Below, piece after piece: positions 55,038-64,000 of a stretch of DNA of 64,000 nucleotides; position 1 is the first letter of the stretch, and each line of letters starts with the position of its first letter. Under the pieces are notes generated by a model, which was given only the letters and a program-made list of their open reading frames with translations, was not told where the DNA came from and ran no database searches. The position numbers were made by a program, and so were the translations under genes. Source of the DNA: Siderastrea siderea (taxonomy: Eukaryota; Cnidaria; Anthozoa; Scleractinia; Rhizangiidae); contig OZ034978.1 of NCBI GenBank assembly GCA_964030785.1, positions 18,204,453 to 18,268,452 of the forward strand, in the 5' to 3' direction.

Positions 55038-56478
55038 TAAACGTAAAAAATATCAAATACTTGAGCATCGCGTTTAAGGAGTATATTACTACCAACATAA
55101 TTGTAATATATACTGAGTTTGCAAACGAAAGTTTTTCTAAGGCATGCTGGGGATAATTGGCGCTTTTAATATGGGAAATGGACATTGAAGTAAAACTTAT
55201 TTTTAGGGCTTGGCGTTGTGGGTCGCTGTCAACGTTGACATAATTTGACTGCGAAAAAAAAAGAGCAAAAGCAAAAAACAAAACTCCCAACAACACTAGA
55301 TGCCTAAGAGTAGATTATGCAGCTTTTGACTTTTACAACGCACGTTTTGATTTTCAAAATCGTTTTCTTTATCACGTAACATTTTTTTTCTTGCCACTCT
55401 TGGTGATTTTCTAGCTACAGTATTTATCAGTGCCAGATTCTAACCGAGAAAGTTAAGCTACCAAACAGGTAAACAATTTCCTGTCAATAAAACAGCGAAT
55501 ATTTAACTTTTTATGTTTTATGCTCAATGATAAGTATTCTCTACATGGTGAAGGTTGTTTCCTGGGGTTAATCTCGCACCCAGATCTTCCCTCGATCATG
55601 CGAAAGGAAGATCTCACAGAACGTAAATAGAGATCTGGGTAATTTAACTCGGGGAGATGAATATTGTAATTTTAATGTTTAGTCGGGATTTTAGCGTACT
55701 CAGTGCATGTGAAAACCACCACGTGTAATTTATATTTGTTCTTCTTTCTTCATTGTTTTTGTTTTTCGAATGATTAGGTCATCACTGATTCGACGTAAGA
55801 AAAAAGAAGTTGTATTTTACTGAACGCATTAAAACCCGGACAGGTCGGTTGACGCCCGGTAAACATTGTCGCTGGTCTTGTTCCTTTAGCTTACTTACTG
55901 TTTTCAGTTGGGTATTTTTCTATGTTAATATAAACTAGTATAGTCTGAACATTTGTTCTAGTTGGGAAAAATAATTTTCTTTCGAAGAAAACTATTTTAG
56001 CCCCTGCGTGTAGCGCAGTTGGCGTTGATAGATCATTCTATAAGGCCAAAACTTTGGCCTACTTTTTCACTTGCTCCAATCCTCCTTGTTTCTCGGGGAC
56101 TAATAACCTAAATTGCAAAAAGCCATCAGAGGCCCAACCTCGTTCCAAGGGCACCTTCTCTTCATCCCTCAAAAACGTTCTTTCTGGAGGGCGAAAGGAC
56201 TCTTTGGCGGAACGTACGAGGTTCTCTTGAGACTCCCTGGAGCGGTTCAGGAGAATAACTGTAATGTGAAAAAAGCTTTTTGTCGGCTCCCGTGAGGTAA
56301 CTTGGACGATTAGATAAGGACACTACCTTCAACGGAAGTTATCGGCAACATACCAACTCAGGTTCTGCACCCGATTTGTTAAGCACATTTTGCCTGTGAC
56401 TAAAAATGAAGGCATCCTGTGCTGATCCTAGCAGTATACAATGAACCTAGTAAATAGGGCCCAGCTCTCCACGAGTCT

Positions 56479-56551
56479 TCCGGTAGCTCGGTAATTAACT
56501 GGCATCCGACCGGTGCACGGAATGTCGTGGTTTCGATTCCCTTTGGGTACA
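56479..56551 (+). repeat. tRNA-derived SINE head
   Basis: A box-like TAGCTCGGTAATTAACTGG and B box-like GGTTTCGATTCCC lie about 45 bases apart, as in tRNA genes. There is no complete cloverleaf with a closing acceptor stem. Confidence 0.5.
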
Positions 56552-57247
56552 CAGTTTCTTTGTCCCACGCTCCTGACACGCTGATTATTGCATCTTAAGA
56601 AATATTTCATGAGCGAGCTTAAAATTCACCATCTTTCTTTTTTATCAACAGAGGAAACACCTTAAACTTGATTTAGCGATGCCTTGAAAATACACGCTAA
56701 AACTTTCTCATAATTGTTACAAAAATCGTCCGAAAAAAGTGAAGTCGCTAAAATCTGGGAAAGGAAAAGTCGCCAAGTAAGTTGTCCATAATAAGTAGTA
56801 GCCTTAACCTAAGTGTTATGCTTTCTTGTCTCTCCTTCTTTGCGGCATTTTACCTTTCTCCAGGTTGGTAATGCGAGGCCCTGTATATTTCTCAGTATTT
56901 TGTTGACGATTTCTGGAATGACCATTACCAAGAAGTGGAGGGGATAGACACCATTATTGCGTGTTACGGTTTTTCCCGTTTCGTCAAAATTCAACCGAAC
57001 TGCACCTTACGACGAACTTGAGGTGGCGAAAGTCGTTCTTCTAGGAAAGTTCTTGAGGCCCCTTTCCCCTTTAAGGACATTGACAGGCCACAAATGCTCG
57101 CAAGAATACAACATCAACGTGTTGGCTCAGGCGAAGCAACAGACTGGACCAAATATTGTGCTAAAATTTGCGTTTATTTATTTTCCTTGGATTTGTTTTT
57201 GTGTTGTTTAGTTTGTTCTGGTCCTGCCATCAGCTCATTCTCTTACA

Positions 57248-57402
57248 GCCTGCGCAGCAGGTGTAAACAGGGAAGGGGAATGGGAGCGAGAATGCGGGAG
57301 AAACATGGGGTCCTGGGAGCTAGGGACAGTCCACCATTAATCTCCCGTGTTCTCGCTTCCCTTTCCCTTCCCCGTTTACGCCTGCTACGCCGGCTAATCC
57401 TC
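57248..57402. mobile_element. Foldback element with ~55-base arms
   Basis: The left arm begins AGCCTGCGCAGCAGGTGTAA and contains GGGAAGGGGAATGGGAGCGAG. The right arm mirrors it (CGCTTCCCTTTCCCTTCCCC, then GTTTACGCCTGC, ending CCGGCT). The composition resembles the inner arms of the palindrome at 48851-49980. Confidence 0.65.
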
Positions 57403-58188
57403 TTATAAATAATTTAACATTCGTGATTTTATCTCTTTTTGGAAATTATCTGTAGAAGCCGCTATTATTTTGTAAGTAAATCATTCATTACTTAGTTGTT
57501 AACAAAAATGGTTGTAACTTTTCGTCTGGCAAAAACATATCCGGAACCAACAGGGCATTTTTCATTCATCAAGCGAAAACCATAAATTAGGAGTTCTCAC
57601 GGCATCATTGAGATCATCCATTCAATATCCTTAGACTGAGAGGGATAATGCTACAATGCATTTCATTCCTCGGTATTTTGAGAAAATACAAAAAATTGGC
57701 AAAAACTAATTCCCATCTCTCCTAGCTACCCCTCCCCGAATATCTAGCTCGCGTGCCCTGTGCGTTTTATATTTACAGTATATACACAATACGAAATTCA
57801 TTTGGTTACATACCAGCGAAAGGGGATAACTAAGAGAAGTAACAATTCGTCACAATCTATTTTCAGATTTAAAAAATATATATCGATTACCAATCACATT
57901 AAGCGGTTGGTTTTGCATGCGACTATAAAGTTCGATCATCTACCTCACTAATGAGAGAATCTAAAAATAGATTTGAGAAAGCAACTCTCTTAGTTAGCCT
58001 CTCTTAATCCTTTCCCTCCACAAGAACAACCTTAAAGTTAAGTAGAGTAATTCTATAAAAGAAATACTAAAATACTACAATTCAATTGAAAGCTGCCGAG
58101 CAGTACTGCCTCTTGCTGCTGCTCGCGTTTCAATTTTCGCGAAGAATTCTCAAACCTAACATGAGGAAAAATTGCAACCATGGAACAT

Positions 58189-61091
58189 TTATGAGATGCA
58201 TTTGGACAACGCAGGCGGGTGGCTATTGCTCACTGAAGTAAACGGTGAGAGCAATCCAACTGCTGTGTTATTAATTGTACAGTTATTCACACAAGAAGTC
58301 AGTTGCATCGGGTTTGAACAGCGAAACGCCAGCTTTCTAACAAGCGTTGGTTTTTCACCAGATAAGGAGTCTTGGTTTGGCGTTTTGTCGCTTTCTTGAG
58401 ATGAGTCCGTAGATTCTTTTGTTTCTTTCTCCGTTTCCTCTTCGCTCTGAGTTGTATCAAGTCTGGGCATTTTGCTGGGCGGTTCTCCAGGTGTTGCCTC
58501 ATCGAAGTGAACTACAATAACACTTGTATTGTCTGCTCTTAAATCCCTTTCTCGCCATCTTGTTAACGCGCGGTGAATCAGCCTGTTGGAGTGAAAAAGT
58601 TACCGTAAATAATCTAATACGCACCTACTCCCTAATAAACGTCTGTTATCCAATAGACCCCCCAATCCCCTTAGATAAGCATTTGGGGATAAACACCCCT
58701 CTCTTATAACGCTCCGTATCTAATAAACGCCCCCATCTAGTGAACGCCTTTTCTAAACAACTGTCCGAGTTAAGCAAGCCAATCCATCCAAACCGTCCTG
58801 GTGCTGGTACCAGTGATTCTGATATTGACACAAACAATGAAATGAAAGGTAATAAGCGATGATTTGGGCAATGTTATTGATATCAAGAAGTACGTTGTAA
58901 TGCATGATTTTTCACATTCATTGAAACTCCCTTTGTACTAAAGAAAAGTGGATGAAATGAATGCCTCTCTCTAATTAACGCCCCTTTAAAATATCTAAAA
59001 TGTGATCATCGTTTATTAGATTATTTACTGTATCAAGGAAGAGCATTACTGCCGAATGGCTTGAAATTTTTCAGCGTTCTTATTTTCGCGATTGTTTTGT
59101 TTTTCAAATTGCAGGAATTTAAGTTCCTGAGAAAAACTGTTCCTGTCAGTGCATATTGGTAATGAATTCTAAATCATACGCATTATGTTTGAACAGCGTG
59201 CTCACACTCATGCTCGTAGTTGTGCTAGGATCTGAGGGTCGCTATGGCACTAACCGCACGTTGAAAACGAAGCAGTTCCTACCTGTGTGATACGTCTCCT
59301 AATTTACAAATGTCTTCTTTATCGAAGTTGTGAACAAATTTAACCACCTCTTCTACTCGCATCACCCCCCACAGTCCATCTGATGCAATAACCAGAAACT
59401 TGTCCACTCCGGGGGTTATCTTGTAAACCCGGACGTCAGGTACTGGAGAAACAATAAACTCGTTGCGATAATAGTTGAAGCTCCACAGATCACCTGCAAC
59501 ATGACGAATGACATTAGTTTACGTATGGTATCTCCGGTTTCCACACCACTCGTAACAAGTACAGAAGGCAAAACCATGCACCTGTAGAAAAGGCAAAACC
59601 GTGTACTATGTACGCTGTGATAAAGCCAATCAGAGCGCGCAGTTTCGTGACGGATTACCGCAAAAATCCCGATGAGGGGTTTTGGGTGGGCTTACAATCG
59701 GAATATAATTTTTGTCAACAGGTAGATGGGCCTATAAACGGTGTTGGGGGGGGGGGAGGGGGTGGAGGAGGCTTATATACGGGATTTTACGGTATGCTCG
59801 TAAAATCGACTTTTTTGCTTGCGGGCGTCACCCACTGAAACCAGAGTATGATGCTCAAAATTATGCTCGGCTGGAAGTTTTATGCTCCTAATTATGCCGG
59901 ACTAAAATGAAGCTTTTCCCTTCTGCACCTGTTAAATGAATATTCCTATACCGTCCTTTATATTTCTTTTAAGAGAAAAGGAATGTCAGATACAATTCGT
60001 AATTATTCATTCAAATATTCAATGAGCTAAAGCTTTCAGAATTGGCTCCGACTAGGGCGACTGTGCCAAAATGCACTGGGCACGAGGCTAGAGTGCCCAG
60101 TTCCTAAAATGTCCGCATTTTTATCAGCGCTTTACATTCTAGTTGCTGGGAAAATTGGCATACAGTTATTATGGCAATTCGAAGGTTTTCAAACTGCAAA
60201 ATATGATCATTATACCGGCATTGTGCCTGATGCTCCAGATATAGTATTACGCTTAAAATTATGCTGGCAATCAGAGGTTCATCAGTTGGACACCGACTAA
60301 CGACCCGGGATAAGCCAGCCCAGGATAATAGAAAAATTTGAATTAGTTGGAAGGGCAATTTCCATTACAAAAATTCCTTTTTAAAATTTTTTCCCGTACA
60401 GGAATTTCTGGGAAAACAGAACAACCTTCCCAGTTATATCCAAGTCAAGACTCGAAACTTCCTTTCCGGAAATTCCCGTTGGCATTCGCGAAATTTCCGG
60501 GTTTCTCGGTTGAACTGGTCGCATCTCGGAAAAACTTTTCCGGAAAACTTTTCCTAGAAATTTACCTTCTCGTCTAATGACACAACGATGAGCGTGCGAC
60601 GAGAGGGTTGCTACTCAACCCGGCATAGAAACGTACCTTGTCGTTTCGTGTTCTTTACAGACACAGGGCGAGACCAAAATCTACAATGGGATTTATGGGT
60701 TCCCGTATAATCGTGAAAAATTGACAGAGGTTTTACGTACCAAGTGATCTTGAAACCGCCAAGAAGGGTACCGACTCTCTTTGGGTGCTTCTTCTGACAG
60801 GGCCCTTATGACCATGATGAACTGGCCTCTCCCATGCTACACGAGGGACACCGTTGCGAGAGAGAACCTTTCCGCCGACCGACTCTATCCGACTCTTTTC
60901 CGAAGGAACATCGGGTTTATGATCGGCCGTGAGAGGGACGGCTTGGAGTTTTCTCTCCTTATTCAACCTCCCGAGCGCTGCTCCCGAATCGCCCACATGA
61001 GCTATGTACAGCGTTCTCCCCTTTAAGATAACAACGGTTGCCGTAGTCCCGGATGTACTTGGCAGCCCGTGTTTGGTGCGAGGCCAAGAAT
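58189..61091 (-). CDS. PPM1D: PP2C-family protein phosphatase of the PPM1D/Wip1 type, C-terminal 317 residues (partial)
   Basis: PPM1D is a metal-dependent Ser/Thr phosphatase that reverses DNA-damage and stress-kinase signalling. Three exons join in frame: 60741-61091, 59283-59493 and 58189-58582 (stop TAA at 58189-58191). The sequence reads DSWPRTKHGLPSTSGTTATV, then LYIAHVGDSGAALG (PP2C metal-site motif), ADHKPDVPSEKSRIES, VAWERPVHHGHKGPVRRST, PFLAVSRSLGDLWSF, FIVSPVPDVRVYKITPG, VIASDGLWGVM and RDLRADNTSVIVV. The WP-T-GLPSTSGTTA block and the GPVRRST insert with PFLAV-R-LGDLWS are specific to PPM1D among PP2Cs as I know them. After the catalytic domain comes an acidic Ser/Thr/Glu-rich tail and a short C-terminus ending LSKCIS. 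The N-terminal exons, with the first DGHGG metal motif, are not in the window and should lie beyond 64000. Confidence 0.92.
58598..59034. mobile_element. MITE with 19-base terminal inverted repeats in a PPM1D intron
   Basis: The ends TACCGTAAATAATCTAATA (near 58600) and its inverse TATTAGATTATTTACTGTA (ending about 59034) differ at one base. The sub-terminal DNA repeats AATAAACGCCCC-type units. Related sequence with the same start (TACCGTAAATGA) and AATAAACG units lies at about 61204-61320 in the next intron. Confidence 0.68.
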
Positions 61092-61203
61092 CTGCGGATA
61101 AAATAGTTAGACCAGATTAACAGAAGAAACCAAGCAAGATTCACCATACCACATAGACTTTAACTATGTGGTTTTGAACACCGGCAGACAGAGAGATCTC
61201 ATA

Positions 61204-61320
61204 CCGTAAATGACCAAATAAACTCCCACTTTGTAATAAACGTCTCATATCCAATAAACGCCCCTCTCTAAAAAACACCCCAAACTAATAAACGCCTCTT
61301 CCGTACAGCTTCTGTCCGAC
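61204..61320 (+). repeat. Partial copy of the AATAAACGCCCC repeat family
   Basis: It begins TACCGTAAATGACC and carries several AATAAACG(C/T)CYC units, like the left part of the element at 58598. I find no matching right end nearby, so it is probably one half only. Confidence 0.55.
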
Positions 61321-61414
61321 TAGACAAGTCGGCTTTTCTAATTAAAATAAGCGGGTTAGTTTCTAAAGAAGCTATGCTGCTGCGTCAATGGGCAAGCGAA
61401 ACATAAACTCAGCT

Positions 61415-61838
61415 GATAAATCCAAATTTTTGTAAGGTAAATTGGCCACCTTAGAGAAAATGAAAGCTGACGTTTCGAGCGTTAGCTCTTCCTCAGAGCG
61501 AATCAAAACATTGTGGGTTGCGCTTGGTTTATACGGAAAGCAGTAAAAATCTAGAAAAAAAATTTCATTTTTCAAATCGGCACACTTTATCCCCACTATA
61601 CTAACGAACGCTTTTCATTCAACTAATTTATTCTTGCTGTTCACGTTAATTTACTCTTGCTTTTTCACGTTGCCATGTTCCTACCAGTAGCCTAGCCCCA
61701 CCGTTCTCCATATAAACCAAACGCAACCCACAATTCCTTGATTCGCTCAAGGGCTAACGCTCAAAACGTCAGCTTTCAATTCCTTCGCGGTGGGCCAATT
61801 TACGTTATCAACTAAGTTGATAACTCCAAATTTTTGTG
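61415..61838. mobile_element. Inverted pair of the GAAACGTCAGC repeat family
   Basis: Arms of about 125 bases (61415-61540 and about 61709-61838) are imperfect inverses. They carry TCCAAATTTTTGT at the outer ends, then GGCCAAT-type DNA, GAAAGCTGACGTTTCGAGCG and GTGGGTTGCGYTTGGTTTAT. Single copies occur at 6840-7012 and 23395-23522. Confidence 0.65.
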
Positions 61839-64000
61839 CTTCTAATTCAGAGGTTCCCTATTTCCGGGTAGCGAAAACGAGATTGCATCTGCGCTATTTC
61901 CTAAGAAATAAATGGTGCCAATTTAGAAAACAGCCATTATTTAAACTACATACAATTTTGTACTTAAAAGGTGATGAAGAAATTACTGTTCATCGTTTCC
62001 ATTCTTTAAATCCATGAGTAAGCAATCGTATAAGAAGCGGTTGAAAACGGTGCCTTTCGGGCGCTCTTATTTGGTATTCTATTCCCCACCTCGTTAGGGT
62101 TAGGAGACTGTGGCGGACATTTCAGATTAGTTAAGTTTACGTCATTAAACCACTTTTTCTTCGCACTCGAAACTTTGCGTTCAAGATCCGAAGAACAGAC
62201 CCCCCCCCCCGACCCCCCCCCCCCAAAAAAAAAAATTATAATAATAATAATAAGGCTATCTCGATTTTTACCAGAACAGCTAATCCTTCAAAACGAACCG
62301 TCAAATGGACTTTGAAAACGTACAAACAGTTGTCTGTGAGTCAAATAACCATCGAAAGTGGGTCTGGAAAGTTTGGCAATCTACAAAAGATCCATGCACT
62401 GGTTGACAAATAACCGGGCCTCGCTAAAAAAGCACTTGCCTATACTGTTAGTTTCATCAAAACTAGAAAGTGATTTACTGCTCAACACACAAAAATTTCA
62501 GGTTCTTTGGTAGAGACCACATGAGAAAATATTCGATTTTCCAGATAATTCTTTCTGAAATAGTAGTTTGCCAAATAAGAGCTTTAAGCTGTGAAGTCCC
62601 TTCGCACAGAAGTTGCAAACTTCGTTTCGAAATTGGCTAGGTAATCTACTAATTTCCAACTAACTTCGCAACCCCGCGCGATAGAGTAACGTGAAAAAAA
62701 AGCAGGAGCGAACTGAGTGTGATGGCCCAGTTTTCAATCATTCTGTGAATTTACTCCGTGTTTTTGAAGATGAATACGCAGCCATACAAGTGTAACTGTC
62801 TTCGCAAACGAAGAAACCTTGCTCATAAATCTTAACTAGGGTGTGTAAACGGGAAAATATTTGTTAAAGTAAGAGAGAAAAACTATCTGAAAAAAATTAT
62901 TCAAAAGTAAGTAAGGTTTTACAAACACAGACTTCAATTATTGTTATTTATTTTGTAGTTATTACGTATAGTGACTCAGCTTATAGTTATAGTATTTTTT
63001 ATTTTATTTTATTACAGTCGAACGTTGCATAACCGCGGACTGTCACGCAATCTCTGTGCGATGAGCAGAAAGGAACCAGTTTTTTTTTCTGAGAAAAGGT
63101 CCTTGTCTATTTCATGCTGTCTTTTGCTGTAGTCTTGTTGTATGGACTCGATGTATGCTCTTTGGCTTTTGTAGATACTAAAGTATGAAAGGAGTTTAAA
63201 AGTCCGTTAAACGAGGGATAAGGAAGCAGAGTGTTTCGACAAATCCCATAAATCATTTTTGGCTTCGCAAGAAAATGTTGCGTGTGCACGTAAATGGCAG
63301 AATTAAGGGTCACTTATAAATATGAGAAAAAAAAATGAGTCGCATGACTCGGCTTAACTTTGAGCAGCTAAGAAGCTACTAAGTTCGGTCGCCCGTTCTC
63401 CCGAAGCAAGAGCGTCATGTTACAAACGTGCAACTTGTATGTACGTCTCGCAGCAAAATTGCAGGTCAAATGGCACGAAAAATTGCTCCAAGTAAAATAT
63501 CAGTTTATATGGAATGTTTTCTCCCTACATGCGTCCGCTTTGTATTGATATGTTTTTTTAGTCACAATGTTTATTCTATTAAAGTCGATCCTAATTCATC
63601 GGAAACCTATTTGATTTTGTTGACTTTTACTACGCCCCCAAAAGCTCTGCATTCCCGAGAAACTTACACTTGCTTTACTTCTGGTGATGCTGAAACTTTA
63701 ACTTTTTATGTAGACTGCCAAAAGCTGATGATCAAGCAAGGACACTAGTTCTTCAACAGTTTAACTATAACAGCTTTCCTAAATGCCAAATTCTAGTTCT
63801 TTTACATTCATCTTTACGGGAAAACAAAGCGTGACGCCGTGACATTACAAAGCCTGTTTGATCGACAGGTGTTACGCAAGCCTGTCGCCACCCCACAAGG
63901 TGCAGGTATTCAAAACGTATAAAGATTGATTGCCGATTTCCGGTTGTAAAGCGCCAAGAGCACGGTAGTATAGTATTTTCAACTTTTTTTCCGCCCTCGT
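61839..64000. other. Right edge: presumed PPM1D intron and flanking DNA
   Basis: I find no PPM1D N-terminal exon (no DGHGG-coding sequence on the minus strand) and no other exon chain. It contains a C homopolymer pair at 62201-62224 followed by an A run and (ATA)n. It probably lies inside a long PPM1D intron, but this cannot be shown from the window. Confidence 0.4.

Larger units (their letters stand above)
55038..58188. other. Intergenic DNA between SERCA and the PP2C gene (convergent)
   Basis: No coding exon is visible. It contains a short imperfect inverted repeat with CCCAGATCTTCC and GGAAGATCTCAC at about 55580-55637, a tRNA-like SINE head (56479-56551), a foldback element (57248-57402) and otherwise AT-rich DNA. 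Confidence 0.5.

Noticed and set aside
63325..63420. A 5S rRNA-like or tRNA-like segment near the right edge
   Set aside because: It shows some GGCTTAACTTTGAGC-type sequence, but no 5S box C arrangement, no tRNA boxes and no closing stem.

Overview
This is a stretch of an animal nuclear genome. All genes have many GT-AG introns, coding exons are mostly 40-300 bases, the DNA is AT-rich, and introns and intergenic DNA are full of short foldback (MITE-like) elements, tRNA-derived SINE heads and microsatellites. The gene content and protein sequences fit an early-branching metazoan, most likely an anthozoan cnidarian such as a stony coral or anemone. That assignment is inference from style and sequence; no marker settles it.

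Layout: (1) 1-11617, minus strand: the first 18 coding exons (508 residues) of IFT172, running off the left edge. (2) 11834-16909, plus strand: complete ATRAID, head-to-head with IFT172 across about 200 bases that hold an X-box-like site. (3) 16910-21717: gene-poor DNA with repeats. (4) 21718-23939, plus: a small ankyrin-repeat gene resembling ANKRD66. (5) 25371-28209, minus: a complete three-exon gene for a 482-residue protein with C-terminal ankyrin repeats and a long N-terminal region that I do not recognise. (6) 28477-31656, plus: complete RPS20 (uS10), head-to-head with gene 5. (7) 34446-54271, plus: a complete 28-exon SERCA calcium pump gene of 1009 codons with a candidate alternative last exon. 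(8) 58189-61091, minus: the last three coding exons of a PPM1D/Wip1-type PP2C phosphatase, whose upstream exons lie beyond the right edge.

The exon chains of genes 1, 2, 5, 6, 7 and 8 were assembled by hand at GT/AG boundaries and keep the reading frame throughout. Gene 4 is less certain in its last exon.

The genes do not form one pathway. IFT172 acts in cilia, SERCA in calcium uptake into the endoplasmic reticulum, RPS20 in translation and PPM1D in stress signalling. The least obvious content is in the introns. One RPS20 intron and at least three SERCA introns contain sequences with C box, D box and closing stem of C/D snoRNAs. These include a duplicated pair with a U18-like antisense element, and a pair shared between RPS20 and SERCA. 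Introns and intergenic DNA also carry three CAGGG-ended elements with perfect 5-6 base target duplications, a piggyBac-like TTAA element, and a nested palindrome enclosing a decayed RecQ-type helicase fragment. I found no CRISPR array, operon or clearly new multi-gene system.
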